Origin: Helicobacter mesocricetorum
Lineage (GTDB): Bacteria > Campylobacterota > Campylobacteria > Campylobacterales > Helicobacteraceae
Assembly: GCF_900198605.1 (NCBI RefSeq)
Contig: NZ_FZPJ01000006.1
Location: forward strand, 57,111-121,110
Direction: 5' to 3'
Length of the DNA stretch: 64,000 nucleotides
Positions 10,260 to 29,747 of the stretch are shown here, piece by piece (position 1 is the stretch's first letter; the number at the start of each line of letters is the position of its first letter). Below the pieces are notes generated by a model. It ran no database searches, was not told the origin of the DNA, and was given only the letters and a program-made list of their open reading frames with translations. A program made the translations under genes and the position numbers.

Positions 10260-12341
10260 CTATCGACTTCTTTTTTCCATAATCTCTTTAGAGATATTAC
10301 TAGGCACTTCTCCATAGTGGTCAAATTCCATAGTGTAAGTTCCCCTCCCTTGTGTGGCGGATCGCAAATCTGTGGAATACCCAAACATTTCAGCTAGTGG
10401 GACAAAAGCATTCACAATTTTTAATCCCATTCTATCATCCATAGAGTTAATTTGCCCTCTTCTTCGGTTAAGGTCGCCAATCACATCTCCCATATATTCT
10501 TCTGGCACTTCTACTTCTACCTTCATCATAGGCTCTAATAAAACCGCATTAGCCTTGCGACAAGCATCTTTAAAAGCCATAGAACCCGCTATTTTAAACG
10601 CCATTTCTGAAGAATCCACATCGTGATAGCTTCCATCATAAAGAGTTACTTTAAAATCCACCACAGGATAACCCGCTAAAACACCATTTTGCATAGCCTC
10701 TTGAATCCCTTTATCAACTGCTGGGATATATTCTTTGGGGATAACCCCTCCTGAAATATTATTAACAAACTCATACCCTTGACCCGGCTCTTGTGGCTCT
10801 AGCTTAATAAATACATGCCCATACTGCCCTCGCCCTCCAGATTGCTTGGCGTATTTACACTCTTGCTCCACACTTTGGCGGATAGTTTCACGGAATGCAA
10901 CTTGGGGTTGCCCAACTTCTGCTTCAACTTTAAATTCTCGCTTCAATCTATCGACAATAATCTCTAAATGCAACTCTCCCATACCCGAAATAATAGTCTG
11001 TCCTGATTCTTCATCTGTATGCACTCTAAAGCTAGGATCTTCTTCGGCAAGTTTTGCTAGAGCTAAAGCCATTTTTTCTTGGTCTGCTTTTGTCTTTGGC
11101 TCAACAGCGATAGAAATAACAGGTTCTGGGAATTCCATCCTCTCTAAGATTACCGATTCTTTTTCAGAACAAAGTGTATCCCCGGTTAAAGTCTCCTTTA
11201 ATCCTACAAAAGCACAAATCTCTCCAGCATAAACCTCTTTAATATCTTCTCTTTTGTTGGAGTGCATTTTAAGCAATCTTCCCACGCGCTCCTTTTTGCC
11301 CTTTGTGGAATTTACCACATAGCTACCTGATTCTAAGCTTCCTCGATACACGCGCACAAAAGTAAGCTGCCCCACAAATGGGTCTGTCATAATCTTGAAA
11401 GCAAGTCCTGCGAACTCTCCATTATCGGTTGATTGCACACTAATCTCTTTGGTCTCATCTTTAGAATCTACTCCGCGAATATCCGCTACTTCAGTAGGGG
11501 CTGGTAAATAGTCAATTACCGCATCAAGCAGTGTTTGCACACCTTTATTTTTAAAGCTTGAACCACAGAGCATAGGAACAATCTCCATACTTAAACAACC
11601 CTTTTTAATCCCTGCTTTAATCTCTTCAACACTTAACTCTTCTCCCCCCAAATACTTCTCCATCATCGCCTCATCTTGCTCTGCAACAGCCTCAAGCATT
11701 TTTTCGCGATATTCATTCGCTTTTTCCACTAAATCAGCTGGAATCTCCTCAAGATCGTATTTAGCACCCATTGATTCATCATTCCAAACAACCGCTTTCA
11801 TCAAAATCAAATCCACAACACCCTTAAAACTATCTTCTGCACCAATTGGAATAACAATTGGAACGGGCTTTGCCTTCAATCTTGTAGAAATTTGGGATTC
11901 GACATTATAGAAATTTGCCCCGATTCTATCCATTTTATTGACAAAAACAATTCTTGGGACGCCATATTTATTCGCTTGTCTCCAAACCGTCTCACTTTGA
12001 GGTTGCACACCTCCAACAGAGCAAAACACCGCTACTGCTCCATCTAAGACACGCATAGACCTTTCAACTTCAATAGTAAAATCCACATGCCCGGGAGTAT
12101 CAATAAGGTTAATTTGGTAATCTTTCCAAAAACAAGTCGTAGCCGCAGAAGTAATAGTAATCCCTCTTTCTTTCTCTTGTTCCATCCAGTCCATTGTAGC
12201 CGCACCATCATGCACCTCACCGATTTTATGGCTAACGCCTGTATAGAATAAAATTCGTTCTGAAGTGGTTGTTTTACCCGCATCAATATGTGCTGCAATC
12301 CCTATATTTCTAATTTTATTTAGTGGGGTTTTTCTTGCCAT
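10260..12341 (-). CDS. fusA: Elongation factor G
   Basis: GTPase that drives translocation of tRNAs and mRNA on the ribosome. 693 residues with the G1 loop [15 protein letters not shown], the switch region [18 protein letters not shown] (G3) and [10 protein letters not shown] (G4). Domains II to V follow ([17 protein letters not shown] and the C-terminal [14 protein letters not shown]). Last gene of the rpsL-rpsG-fusA set, 88 bp after rpsG. I see no clear terminator between it and the converging cfa. Confidence 0.98.
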   Translation of the reverse strand: MARKTPLNKIRNIGIAAHIDAGKTTTSERILFYTGVSHKIGEVHDGAATMDWMEQEKERGITITSAATTCFWKDYQINLIDTPGHVDFTIEVERSMRVLDGAVAVFCSVGGVQPQSETVWRQANKYGVPRIVFVNKMDRIGANFYNVESQISTRLKAKPVPIVIPIGAEDSFKGVVDLILMKAVVWNDESMGAKYDLEEIPADLVEKANEYREKMLEAVAEQDEAMMEKYLGGEELSVEEIKAGIKKGCLSMEIVPMLCGSSFKNKGVQTLLDAVIDYLPAPTEVADIRGVDSKDETKEISVQSTDNGEFAGLAFKIMTDPFVGQLTFVRVYRGSLESGSYVVNSTKGKKERVGRLLKMHSNKREDIKEVYAGEICAFVGLKETLTGDTLCSEKESVILERMEFPEPVISIAVEPKTKADQEKMALALAKLAEEDPSFRVHTDEESGQTIISGMGELHLEIIVDRLKREFKVEAEVGQPQVAFRETIRQSVEQECKYAKQSGGRGQYGHVFIKLEPQEPGQGYEFVNNISGGVIPKEYIPAVDKGIQEAMQNGVLAGYPVVDFKVTLYDGSYHDVDSSEMAFKIAGSMAFKDACRKANAVLLEPMMKVEVEVPEEYMGDVIGDLNRRRGQINSMDDRMGLKIVNAFVPLAEMFGYSTDLRSATQGRGTYTMEFDHYGEVPSNISKEIMEKRSR

Positions 12342-12429
12342 TTTTTAATCCTTTGGGATAATAAAGTTTGAGATTCTTTAAGTATTTGTAGGAATATCTT
12401 AAGAGGTTGTATAAACCCCTTTGTCATAA

Positions 12430-12897
<468 letters not shown>

Positions 12898-12909
12898 TTA
12901 TTACCTCTC

Positions 12910-13296
12910 TTAATTTTTAGAATCACTCTTAGCTTTTTTAGCTCCGTATTTACTACGTGAAACACTTCGTTTTGCAACACCTGCTGTATCCAATGCTCCG
13001 CGGATAATATGATATTTAACACCCGGTAAGTCTTTAACCCTACCACCACGAATAAGCACAATAGAGTGTTCTTGTAAATTGTGTCCTTCGCCGGGGATAT
13101 AACTAATCACTTCAAACCCGCTCGTTAATCTCACTTTTGCTACTTTTCTTAAAGCAGAGTTAGGCTTTTTGGGTGTTGTTGTATAAACACGCGTACAAAC
13201 CCCCCTCCTTTGAGGGCAAACCACCAAAGCTGGAGATTTCGATTTCTTAATAACTTTTTTACGCTCTTTTCTAATCAATTGATTAATGGTTGGCAC
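12910..13296 (-). CDS. rpsL: 30S ribosomal protein S12
   Basis: S12 sits at the decoding centre and affects accuracy. 128 residues with [13 protein letters not shown] around residues 39-51 and [12 protein letters not shown] later. Lys43, the residue commonly changed in streptomycin resistance, is wild type. The start is GTG at 13296, preceded by AAGGA about nine bases upstream. First gene of the str-type cluster, separated from rpoBC by 93 bp that hold a promoter-like element. Confidence 0.97.
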   Translation of the reverse strand: MPTINQLIRKERKKVIKKSKSPALVVCPQRRGVCTRVYTTTPKKPNSALRKVAKVRLTSGFEVISYIPGEGHNLQEHSIVLIRGGRVKDLPGVKYHIIRGALDTAGVAKRSVSRSKYGAKKAKSDSKN

Positions 13297-13336
13297 TTGT
13301 CTTCCTTCCTATAAAATTTTAATAGAGAAAATGAAA

Positions 13337-13355
13337 GTGATTATATGCAAATCAC
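13337..13355 (-). promoter_or_regulatory. Candidate promoter -10 for rpsL-rpsG-fusA with a small dyad
   Basis: On the minus strand GTGATTTGCATATAATCAC holds a perfect TATAAT at 13345-13340, about 45 bp before the rpsL GTG. It is flanked by the inverted repeat GTGATT/AATCAC. No good -35 hexamer is seen, which is common in Helicobacter promoters. Confidence 0.45.
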
Positions 13356-13389
13356 TCTTTATTTCTACTTAAATTAAGGTTTAAATAAC

Positions 13390-22110
<8,721 letters not shown>

Positions 22111-22485
22111 CTATTTAATATCGACTTTTGCACCTGCTTCTTCGAATTTTGCCTTGATGGCATCTGCATCTTCTTTTTTGACGCCTTCTTTAACGGTGAA
22201 TGGAGTATTTTCCACAGCATCTTTAGCTTCTTTTAGTCCAAGTCCTGTAACCTCTCTTACCACCTTGATAACATTAATTTTCTTATCTCCACTATTAGTT
22301 AAGATAATATCAAATTCTGTTTTTTCTTCTGTGGCTGCTCCACCACCTGCTGCCACAGCACCTGCTACAACAGTAGGAGCGGCAGAAACACCGAATTTCT
22401 CTTCAAATTCTTTTACAAGCTCTGCAAGCTCCATAACCGATAAATTTCCAATATATTCTAAAACCTCTTCTTTTGAAATTGCCAT
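22111..22485 (-). CDS. rplL: 50S ribosomal protein L7/L12
   Basis: Stalk protein that recruits translational GTPases. 124 residues: N-terminal dimerisation helix region ([20 protein letters not shown]), an Ala/Gly-rich hinge near residues 36-54, and the C-terminal domain with [20 protein letters not shown]. Lies 69 bp before rpoBC and 21 bp after rplJ. Confidence 0.97.
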   Translation of the reverse strand: MAISKEEVLEYIGNLSVMELAELVKEFEEKFGVSAAPTVVAGAVAAGGGAATEEKTEFDIILTNSGDKKINVIKVVREVTGLGLKEAKDAVENTPFTVKEGVKKEDADAIKAKFEEAGAKVDIK

Positions 22486-22506
22486 ATCATTCTCCTAAAA
22501 TTTAAA

Positions 22507-22995
22507 TTATTCTACTTCTTTTTGTTTGCGTAAATTATCCAATCCTGTAACGAAATAACGAGCAGGAGCAGTCCAAACGGACAACAACATACCAATGAGT
22601 TCTTCTTTTGAAGGTAATTTAGATACTGCTTCAATATGTTTTGAATCAACAACAGAACCTTCAAAGTAACCAGATTTAATCACAAGTCTTCCATTAATAG
22701 AGCTAGAAAACTTACAAATTATTTTTGCAAGGGAAATTTGGTCTTCACTCCAAATAAAAATATTATTTTCTTTAAGCTCTAAACCTTCAATTTCAGCATT
22801 TTTTAACGCAATAGCTGCCAAAGTATTTTTAATAACTTGCACTTTTGCTTGAGATTCTCTAGCACTTGCTCTTAAAGTTTCAAGCTCTTTCACGCTCAAA
22901 CCTTTATAATCACAAATAGCAATTGCATTGGAAGCTTTAAAATCTGCACTTAATTTTTCAATAAGGGTAGTTTTTTCTGCTTTTGTCACTTTCAA
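22507..22995 (-). CDS. rplJ: 50S ribosomal protein L10
   Basis: Stalk base protein that binds 23S rRNA and anchors L7/L12 dimers. 162 residues with the standard N-terminus ([15 protein letters not shown]), [24 protein letters not shown] and a C-terminal stalk helix. The 86-bp leader between rplA and rplJ is where L10 often binds its own mRNA in other bacteria. I could not define a structure there by eye. Confidence 0.95.
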   Translation of the reverse strand: MKVTKAEKTTLIEKLSADFKASNAIAICDYKGLSVKELETLRASARESQAKVQVIKNTLAAIALKNAEIEGLELKENNIFIWSEDQISLAKIICKFSSSINGRLVIKSGYFEGSVVDSKHIEAVSKLPSKEELIGMLLSVWTAPARYFVTGLDNLRKQKEVE

Positions 22996-23081
22996 CCTCC
23001 TTTCAGACGAAAGACTTATATAGGGTAAATTTTAAGCTAAAGCCCCTATGGTCATTAGTCTAAGATAAAAACAAGAATAAA

Positions 23082-23786
23082 TTATTTCATATCCATTAAC
23101 TCTTGAGAATCCAAAATAAGTGATGGACTCATTGTTAATGATAAAGCGGCACTTTTTATATATTTACCTTTGGCGGTAGCGGGTTTTTGCTTATTGATGC
23201 TTTTAACTAATGCAACAATATTTTCTTCTATTTTCTTAGAATCAAAACTTGCTTTTCCAACAGGTGCGTGAATAATACCTTTTTTATCAACTCGATAATT
23301 AACTTGACCACTTTTTGCATTACTAACAGCTTTGCTAATATCCATAGTAACGGTTCCGGTTTTTGGGTTTGGCATTAAACCTTTTGGTCCTAAAATCCTA
23401 CCTACCTTTCCCACTAGAGCCATCATATCAGGAGTTGCAATCACCATATCAAAGTTTAAATCTCCACCTTTAATTTGTTCTGCTAAATCTTCATCTCCTA
23501 CGACATCCGCACCCGCACTTTTTGCTTCATCTGCTTTTGCTCCTTTTGCAAATACTGCAACACGAACACTTTTGCCTGTTCCATTTGGCAAAACAACAGC
23601 ACCGCGAATCATTTGGTCAGCGTGTCTAGGATCTACACCCAAACTTAATGCAATCTCAACGGTTTCATCAAACTTAGCCGATACTAAATCTTTCACTTTT
23701 GCAGAAGCGGTTGTAATATCGTATATCTTTTTACAATCTACTTTATTAAGTAAATTTTGCATTCTTTTTGTTAATTTTTTCGCCAT
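23082..23786 (-). CDS. rplA: 50S ribosomal protein L1
   Basis: L1-stalk protein that binds 23S rRNA and helps release E-site tRNA. 234 residues with [21 protein letters not shown], the signature [18 protein letters not shown] near residues 130-147, and [18 protein letters not shown]. Normal length. Lies 23 bp after rplK. Confidence 0.97.
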   Translation of the reverse strand: MAKKLTKRMQNLLNKVDCKKIYDITTASAKVKDLVSAKFDETVEIALSLGVDPRHADQMIRGAVVLPNGTGKSVRVAVFAKGAKADEAKSAGADVVGDEDLAEQIKGGDLNFDMVIATPDMMALVGKVGRILGPKGLMPNPKTGTVTMDISKAVSNAKSGQVNYRVDKKGIIHAPVGKASFDSKKIEENIVALVKSINKQKPATAKGKYIKSAALSLTMSPSLILDSQELMDMK

Positions 23787-23809
23787 TTTTTATACTCCAA
23801 CGCGTCTTT

Positions 23810-24235
23810 TTAATCTACAACTTCAATACCCATACTTCTAGCACTTCCTTCGATAATCTTAATAGCTGCCTCTTGGGAAGTAGCATTTAAATCATCCATT
23901 TTTGTTTTAGCAATCTCTAGAATTTGAGCTTTTGTTAATTTACCCACCTTATTTTTCAAAGGATTATCAGAACCTTTTTGAATACCTGCTACTTTTTTAA
24001 TCAAATCCGTAACTGGAGGTTTTTTGGTAATAAATGTAAAACTTTTGTCTTGATAAACTGTAATAATGACAGGGATATTAAAATCTCCCATATCCTTTGT
24101 CTTTTCATTAAATGCTTTACAAAATTCCATAATATTAACGCCTCTCTGTCCTAATGCTGGACCAACAGGAGGTGATGGATTAGCTTTTCCAGCAGGAATT
24201 TGAAGCTTAAGCTCACCAATAATTTTTTTTGCCAT
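23810..24235 (-). CDS. rplK: 50S ribosomal protein L11
   Basis: Binds the GTPase-associated region of 23S rRNA. 141 residues with [21 protein letters not shown] at the N-terminus, [12 protein letters not shown], and the C-terminal [11 protein letters not shown]. Lies 22 bp after nusG. Confidence 0.97.
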   Translation of the reverse strand: MAKKIIGELKLQIPAGKANPSPPVGPALGQRGVNIMEFCKAFNEKTKDMGDFNIPVIITVYQDKSFTFITKKPPVTDLIKKVAGIQKGSDNPLKNKVGKLTKAQILEIAKTKMDDLNATSQEAAIKIIEGSARSMGIEVVD

Positions 24236-24257
24236 AACTTATCCTTGTCTTTAATGA

Positions 24258-24788
24258 TTAAACAATTTTTTCCACTTGCGAATAAAGTATTTCAATAGGA
24301 GTGCTTCGACCAAAAATTGAAACATTTAATTTTAATTTTCTATGCTCCATATCATATTCTTCTACAATTCCTGTAAAATTTGCAAAAGGACCTTCAATAA
24401 TCCTTACGACTTCACCTGATTCGAAAATAATCTTTGGTTTAGGTGCTGCACGATTTTTTACTTTTTCAATAATATGACTAATATCTGCCTCACTCAATGG
24501 TGTTGGTTTTTTTGCTTCTCCAATAAAACGGCTGACTTTAGGTAATGATTGAATAGTATGCCATAAAGCTGTATCAAGATCTACGCGTATGAAAACATAT
24601 CCCGGATAAAGACTGCGCTCACTAATCTTTTTTTTATTATTTTTAACTTCTATAATGTCTTCTGTTGGCACAACAATATCTGTTAATCTTTCTTGAAGAT
24701 GATGTTCTTTCACAAGATTTTCAATCCCACGTTTCACAGCTTGTTCGCTACCAAAATATGTTTGAATCGCATACCAATACAATGCCAT
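24258..24788 (-). CDS. nusG: Transcription termination/antitermination factor NusG
   Basis: NusG binds RNA polymerase and couples it to Rho or the ribosome. 176 residues: N-terminal NGN domain (YWYAIQTYFGSEQAVKRGIE, LYPGYVFIRVDLD, LPKVSRFIG) and a C-terminal KOW domain (SGEVVRIIEGPFANFTGIV). Follows secE by 14 bp. Confidence 0.97.
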   Translation of the reverse strand: MALYWYAIQTYFGSEQAVKRGIENLVKEHHLQERLTDIVVPTEDIIEVKNNKKKISERSLYPGYVFIRVDLDTALWHTIQSLPKVSRFIGEAKKPTPLSEADISHIIEKVKNRAAPKPKIIFESGEVVRIIEGPFANFTGIVEEYDMEHRKLKLNVSIFGRSTPIEILYSQVEKIV

Positions 24789-24802
24789 TAATCAATCCTA
24801 AT

Positions 24803-24982
24803 TTATAAAATACTAGAAACAACACTACCAAGAATGAAATCTACCAATGCTAAGAACAAAGAAACTATCGTAACAACGACTAAAACAGAGATAAAAGCAT
24901 TTCTTACCTGCTCTTTTGTAGGAAAAATTACCTTAGATAATTCCTCTTTAGACACTCTATAATAAGTAATTAGTTTTTTCAT
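24803..24982 (-). CDS. secE: Protein translocase subunit SecE
   Basis: Small single-span subunit of the SecYEG channel. The 59-residue protein reads MKKLITYYRVSKEELSKVIF, then TKEQVRNAF and one hydrophobic span (FISVLVVVTIVSLFLALVDF) near the C-terminus. The amphipathic SKEELSKV..PTKEQV stretch is the conserved cytoplasmic helix. Position between tRNA-Trp and nusG is the conserved one. Confidence 0.95.
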   Translation of the reverse strand: MKKLITYYRVSKEELSKVIFPTKEQVRNAFISVLVVVTIVSLFLALVDFILGSVVSSIL

Positions 24983-25010
24983 AGTCTTGCTGTCTCTCTT
25001 TATTCCAAAA

Positions 25011-25086
25011 TGGCAGGCCAGGAGGGACTCGAACCCCCAACATTCGGTTTTGGAGACCGACGCTCTACCATTGGAGCTACTGACCT
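25011..25086 (-). tRNA. tRNA-Trp (CCA)
   Basis: Read on the minus strand, a 7-bp acceptor stem (AGGTCAG with CTGGCCT) is followed by a D-arm (AGCTCCAATGGTAGAGC), an anticodon loop CTCCAAA with anticodon CCA, and a T-arm with GGTTCGAGTCC. The 3' CCA is encoded. It lies between rpmG and secE. Confidence 0.97.
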
Positions 25087-25110
25087 ATAACAAAGCTAGA
25101 GAATCCCTCT

Positions 25111-25281
25111 CTAACTTTTGAGCTTTATTTCTTTATGGATTGTATGTTTATTCAATCTCGGGCAGAATTTCTTTAGCTCCAGTTTTTCCGTCTGTGTTTT
25201 TGCATTTTTTATGGTGCTATAATTAATGTCTCCACACTCAGAACACTTAAGTCCAATTTTTACACGATTACCTTTAGCCAT
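25111..25281 (-). CDS. rpmG: 50S ribosomal protein L33
   Basis: Small 50S protein, 56 residues, beginning [18 protein letters not shown] and ending HKEIKLKS. It keeps a CxxC pair and a third Cys (KKFCPRL), but the fourth Cys of the zinc-binding form is absent. This is as I recall for H. pylori L33. Lies 8 bp after tuf. Confidence 0.95.
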   Translation of the reverse strand: MAKGNRVKIGLKCSECGDINYSTIKNAKTQTEKLELKKFCPRLNKHTIHKEIKLKS

Positions 25282-25289
25282 TATCTAAC

Positions 25290-26489
25290 CTATTCAATAA
25301 TCTTTGTAACAACACCAGCACCAACTGTTCTACCACCTTCACGGATTGCAAAGCGAGTTCCCTCTTCTAACGCAATAGGGTTAATAAGCTCTACAGTGAT
25401 TTTAATATTATCACCGGGCATTACCATCTCAACACCACTTGGCAATGTAATAGAACCTGTAATATCTGTAGTTCGGACATAAAATTGTGGGCGGTATCCA
25501 TTGAAGAATGGAGTATGTCTTCCACCTTCATCTTTTGAAAGAACATAAATTTCACCTTCAAATTTTTTATGCGGAGTGATGGAAGCAGGCTTACAAAGAA
25601 CCATACCTCTTTCTACTTCTTCTTTTTTGGTTCCTCTTAAAAGAACTCCAACATTATCTCCAGCTTCACCAGCATCAAGCTCTTTTCTAAACATTTCAAC
25701 ACCTGTTACGGTAGTCTTTTGGGTTGGACGAATACCTACAATTTCAATTTCATCACCGACTTTTACAACCCCTCTTTCGATTCTTCCTGTAACAACAGTT
25801 CCACGACCAGCGATTGAAAAAACATCTTCAATGGGCATTAAGAAAGTCTTGTCAGTTTCACGCGCAGGAGTAGGAATATACTCATCAACAGCATCCATAA
25901 GTTTCATAACTTTCTCGCTCCACTCACCTAAAGTGCCTGATTTTGCCTCTTCTAAAGCTTTAAGAGCAGAACCTGCGATAATTGGAGTATCATCACCGGG
26001 GAATTCATAGCTTGATAATAGCTCTCTAATCTCCATTTCAACCAATTCTAGCAATTCTTGATCATCTACCATATCTTGCTTATTCATAAAAACAACGATA
26101 TAAGGAACACCAACTTGTCGAGACAATAGAATATGCTCTCTGGTTTGTGGCATAGGACCATCTGCAGCAGAAACAACCAAAATCGCTCCATCCATTTGTG
26201 CAGCACCTGTGATCATATTTTTTACATAATCAGCGTGTCCGGGACAATCCACATGCGCATAATGTCTTTTTTCGGTTTCATACTCAATATGTGAAGTCGC
26301 AATAGTAATACCGCGCTCTTTCTCTTCTGGGGCATTGTCGATATTATCATAGTCTTTCATCTCTGCAAGACCCTTTGTGGATAGAACAGCAGAAATTGCA
26401 GCACTTAAAGTTGTTTTACCATGATCAACATGCCCAATGGTTCCAATATTTACATGGGGTTTATTCTTGACATATTTCTCTTTTGCCAT
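25290..26489 (-). CDS. tuf: Elongation factor Tu
   Basis: GTPase that delivers aminoacyl-tRNA to the ribosome. 399 residues with [10 protein letters not shown] (G1), [12 protein letters not shown] (G3), NKQDMVDD (G4, Gln replacing the more usual Cys or Val) and SALKALE (G5). Beta-barrel domains II and III follow, ending [10 protein letters not shown]. Only one copy is in this window. Confidence 0.98.
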   Translation of the reverse strand: MAKEKYVKNKPHVNIGTIGHVDHGKTTLSAAISAVLSTKGLAEMKDYDNIDNAPEEKERGITIATSHIEYETEKRHYAHVDCPGHADYVKNMITGAAQMDGAILVVSAADGPMPQTREHILLSRQVGVPYIVVFMNKQDMVDDQELLELVEMEIRELLSSYEFPGDDTPIIAGSALKALEEAKSGTLGEWSEKVMKLMDAVDEYIPTPARETDKTFLMPIEDVFSIAGRGTVVTGRIERGVVKVGDEIEIVGIRPTQKTTVTGVEMFRKELDAGEAGDNVGVLLRGTKKEEVERGMVLCKPASITPHKKFEGEIYVLSKDEGGRHTPFFNGYRPQFYVRTTDITGSITLPSGVEMVMPGDNIKITVELINPIALEEGTRFAIREGGRTVGAGVVTKIIE

Positions 26490-26603
26490 AGGTTTCTCCT
26501 AAAATTTTAAGTTTAAATAGTTCTCATTTTACACTACTTTTACCAATTTTAACATTAAAGAATCGTAACATTTTCTACAATTCTATCACAACTTTTGAAA
26601 AAC

Positions 26604-26678
26604 TGGAGCCCATAAGCGGGATTGAACCGCCGACCTCTTCCTTACCAAGGAAGTGCTCTGCCACTGAGCTATATGGGC
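26604..26678 (-). tRNA. tRNA-Thr (GGT)
   Basis: Minus-strand cloverleaf. The acceptor GCCCATA pairs with TATGGGC. The anticodon stem CTTCC/GGAAG encloses TTGGTAA with anticodon GGT. The T-arm reads GGCGGTTCAATCCCGCT and CCA is encoded. Last tRNA of the four-gene cluster before tuf. Confidence 0.96.
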
Positions 26679-26751
26679 ATTATCAAAATCTATTTTTATA
26701 TATAGTGTTATGCTGATTAGAATGATTTCAAGCAGAATCAGCTCCCAGATA

Positions 26752-26828
26752 TGGAGCGGGAAACGGGGCTCGAACCCGCGACCCTCAGCTTGGAAGGCTG
26801 ATGCTCTAGCCAACTGAGCTACTCCCGC
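26752..26828 (-). tRNA. tRNA-Gly (TCC)
   Basis: Minus-strand cloverleaf. The acceptor GCGGGAG pairs with TTCCCGC, with one G-T. The anticodon loop CTTCCAA gives TCC. The T-arm holds GGTTCGAGCCC and the 3' CCA is encoded. Confidence 0.96.
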
Positions 26829-26835
26829 AAGGCTA

Positions 26836-26920
<85 letters not shown>

Positions 26921-26953
26921 ACAGATTAAACTGGTCAAACACTGAAAAATAAA

Positions 26954-27029
26954 TGGAGCTGGTAAAGGGACTCGAACCCCCGGCCTGCTGCTTACAAGGC
27001 AGCTGCTCTACCAACTGAGCTACACCAGC
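26954..27029 (-). tRNA. tRNA-Thr (TGT)
   Basis: Minus-strand cloverleaf. The acceptor GCTGGTG pairs with TACCAGC, with one G-T. The anticodon stem GCTGC/GCAGC encloses CTTGTAA with anticodon TGT. The T-arm holds GGTTCGAGTCC and CCA is encoded. First gene after the strong promoter-like element. Confidence 0.96.
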
Positions 27030-27044
27030 GAATGAAAAATTGTA

Positions 27045-27073
27045 ATTCTACTACTTTTAAACTTGCTTGTCAA
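27045..27073 (-). promoter_or_regulatory. Sigma-70 promoter of the tRNA-tuf-rpmG-sec-nus-rpl-rpo cluster
   Basis: Minus-strand TTGACA at 27073-27068, a 17-bp spacer, and TAGAAT at 27050-27045, about 16 bp before tRNA-Thr(TGT). A full -35 hexamer at optimal spacing is rare in Helicobacter and fits a strong stable-RNA promoter. Confidence 0.75.
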
Positions 27074-27153
27074 TACTTTTTAAAATGTAGTAAAATACAG
27101 GGTTTCTTTGAAAATTTTAAAGAAATAATTTATTAAATTTTAGGAGCAAACTT

Positions 27154-29079
27154 ATGAAAAAACGTCATTTACAACCTAGAGGTTTCCGAAGAAAATATTT
27201 TTCTCTTGCAGCAATTTTGGCACTTAATAGCGCACTTTTAGCACAAAGTCAAAATACAACTTTGGAAGATAAAGCCTCCTCTTTAGATGCAAAGTCTTTA
27301 AAGCTTTCTATTCTTCATAATCATAGTCTCATAGACAACCAAGATTTTAAAGAAACCTTTGATGAAGAAACTATCCGACAATCCAATGCTCAAAATATTT
27401 ATGATTTTTTAAAATCTCATTCTCTTTTACATATTAAGACAAGTTATGGTAACTCCTATACTCAAAGTATTGATTTAAGAGGATTTGGTATCAATGGACA
27501 TAAAAATCTTGCTATTATTGTTGATGGGATAAGATACAACAATATTGATTCATCTATGGTTTCCCTCTCTGCAATTCCACTTGATTCTATCTCTAAAATA
27601 GAAATCATTCGGGGAAAAGGCACTACAAAATATGGAAATGGTGCGGTTAGCGGAATCTTAAAAATCACAACCAAAGCAAAAAATATTCTGCACCTAAGTT
27701 ATGCAAGTTATGATACTCTAAATTCACAATTCTCCTCACATTACACAAGCAATACTTTGAATATTGGAGCATTTGGACAATACTATCACACAAAGGGTTC
27801 AAGGGATATTATGTCAAACTCTGAAGAAAAAGATGGCAGTTATAACAAAAATGGTGGTTTCTCACTTGCTTATTATGCTGATAACTCTTTATTGCTTAAA
27901 GCTCAAAGTAACTACTCTAAGTATTCCATTAAATACGCTAATCCCTTAAGCAAAGAGAATTTTAGCACAGACCCCCGACAAGCAGGGAATGGATTCACGC
28001 ACCAAAGGCGTTGGGATGCACATTTTAATACAGGTTTAACCTATTTTGCAAAGAATGGATTTGTAACAGATATTAATATTGGAGGGACTTCTAATAAAAG
28101 CGAATATATTAACTTTTCTAGTATATATAAAGGCAAAGGACTATACGCAAACTTTAACACCCAATACAAAAATAGCTCTTATTTTACAGAATTTGGAACG
28201 GATTTAAAAACCAATCAACGCAGAAGTAATTCTGCATTAGCTGAAGTTGAAGAATCTCTTATATATCTTTATGGAGAAAAATATTTACAAAATCTCACAT
28301 TAAATACAGGAATCAACACACAAAGAGTCTCTTCAAAAAATACCGCAAAGACAAGCAATAACTTAGTAGGCGGGGAGCTTGGATTAAACTATACTTTAAA
28401 CCCTCAAACCTCTCTTTTTGCCTCTTATTCCAGAAGCTTTGTAGTGCCAAATGTAGATTTTATGTTCGACATTAATGGAAACCTTAATACCCTTATCCAT
28501 ACAGCGACTTTTGATACTCTCCAAATAGGTTCTAAAACCCGTTTTGAAATCTATGAATTTAGCGGAAATATTTTTTATACCTTAGGGAAAGATGAAGCCT
28601 ATTACGAACCCCAAACCTTCCAAAACAAAAGCCTTAGCAAAACTCAAAGAATAGGCGGGGAGCTAAAATTCACAACCCACTTTAGAGAAAATCTTTCTAG
28701 CACCTTAGCCTATGCCTATGTAGATGCTACTATGCGAAATAATGAAGGTTATAACTATAAAGGCAAAACTATTCCGGGTGTCTCTAAACATATTTTTAAT
28801 ATAAGCGCAAATTATTTTTTGATCCCAAACCTTAATCTTGGAATCTCTTATAAATATGCCTCAAGAGCCAATGACTACAATGACTTTAGTAATACTTTAG
28901 AAAAAATGCCAAACTATCAAAGCCTTGATACTAGTATCACTTATGAATTAAAGGATTTTAAGCTCTATGCTTTTGCTAAAAATCTCACGCAACATAAAAA
29001 CGCCATTAAGGTTAGGAATAGTTACTACCCCTATGAATTTGAGACAACTTTTGGTGCAGGAGTGAAATATCAATTTTAA
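27154..29079 (+). CDS. TonB-dependent outer membrane receptor
   Basis: These receptors import iron or other metal chelates, haem or cofactors across the outer membrane using TonB energy. 641 residues: a signal peptide (about 1-30, ending ALLAQ), a plug domain at about 60-175 (SIDLRGFGINGHKNLAIIVDG, IEIIRGKGTTKYGNGAVSGI), then a beta-barrel of alternating strands with aromatic girdles. It ends in FGAGVKYQF, whose terminal Phe is the usual outer-membrane assembly signal. No obvious TonB box is seen. The substrate cannot be told from sequence. The next gene overlaps its stop (TAATG). Confidence 0.9.
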   Translation: MKKRHLQPRGFRRKYFSLAAILALNSALLAQSQNTTLEDKASSLDAKSLKLSILHNHSLIDNQDFKETFDEETIRQSNAQNIYDFLKSHSLLHIKTSYGNSYTQSIDLRGFGINGHKNLAIIVDGIRYNNIDSSMVSLSAIPLDSISKIEIIRGKGTTKYGNGAVSGILKITTKAKNILHLSYASYDTLNSQFSSHYTSNTLNIGAFGQYYHTKGSRDIMSNSEEKDGSYNKNGGFSLAYYADNSLLLKAQSNYSKYSIKYANPLSKENFSTDPRQAGNGFTHQRRWDAHFNTGLTYFAKNGFVTDINIGGTSNKSEYINFSSIYKGKGLYANFNTQYKNSSYFTEFGTDLKTNQRRSNSALAEVEESLIYLYGEKYLQNLTLNTGINTQRVSSKNTAKTSNNLVGGELGLNYTLNPQTSLFASYSRSFVVPNVDFMFDINGNLNTLIHTATFDTLQIGSKTRFEIYEFSGNIFYTLGKDEAYYEPQTFQNKSLSKTQRIGGELKFTTHFRENLSSTLAYAYVDATMRNNEGYNYKGKTIPGVSKHIFNISANYFLIPNLNLGISYKYASRANDYNDFSNTLEKMPNYQSLDTSITYELKDFKLYAFAKNLTQHKNAIKVRNSYYPYEFETTFGAGVKYQF

Positions 29080-29663
29080 TGCAAACACAACAAAACTTTT
29101 CACCCAAAGCCTATCTTGCCTACAAATTTTTAAACTCCCTCTTTGCAGGGACTGCTTTAGGAACTATTTTTACTATCTATGCGTTAATTCCCCCTAAAGT
29201 CTATTCAGTAGGTGGCATTAGTTTAAGCATTGGAGCGTGGCTTTTGACATTTTTTTATGTTAAGCTCATTAGCATAAAGCCTTATAAAAGGATTCTTCTT
29301 TTTATTGAAGTCCTACCCTTTTGCTATATCTTAGCCTTTCTGCTCTTCCCACATACCTTTTATGGAGCTTTATTTATCTATGGAATCTACCAAATTAGCT
29401 TTATTTTTGGAGATTATCTTGTGCGCAGTGAAACACTTATTTTTTCACAAAAGGCACTCCTCTCTTCTTTTGATAAATATAAGCAAATAGGCTATTTATC
29501 AGGATTGATTGTTGCCTTTATCTTTTATAGTATCTTAGAATCTTTAGATATAGAAAACAAACAAGCACAGGTTTATAATATACATTTTTTGTTGTTTTTA
29601 CTACAAATAGGTGTTTTTATAACTTTATGTTTCGCCCTAAGGGATAAGTCCATTAAAACTTGA
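29079..29663 (+). CDS. Six-span integral membrane protein coupled to the TonB receptor
   Basis: 194 residues with about six hydrophobic spans: near 15-36, 40-62, 68-90, 92-112, 138-158 and 167-188. The first spans resemble half of a major-facilitator transporter (YLAYKFLNSLFAGTALGTIF), but I do not recognise the family with certainty. Its ATG overlaps the receptor stop by one base. A shared role is therefore likely, perhaps inner-membrane movement of the ligand taken up by the receptor; that is inference. Confidence 0.7.
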   Translation: MQTQQNFSPKAYLAYKFLNSLFAGTALGTIFTIYALIPPKVYSVGGISLSIGAWLLTFFYVKLISIKPYKRILLFIEVLPFCYILAFLLFPHTFYGALFIYGIYQISFIFGDYLVRSETLIFSQKALLSSFDKYKQIGYLSGLIVAFIFYSILESLDIENKQAQVYNIHFLLFLLQIGVFITLCFALRDKSIKT

Positions 29664-29747
29664 GGATTTATCCCTCCCTTTATTGGTTTTTTGGCAAAAT
29701 TATAATAGCATTCTTAAAACCCCAAAATCCTTTATCTAAGGTAAGCT

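Noticed and set aside
27090..27130. Fur box upstream of the TonB receptor (TTTCTTT...AAAGAAA)
   Set aside because: Only an A/T-rich loose inverted repeat; too weak to claim.
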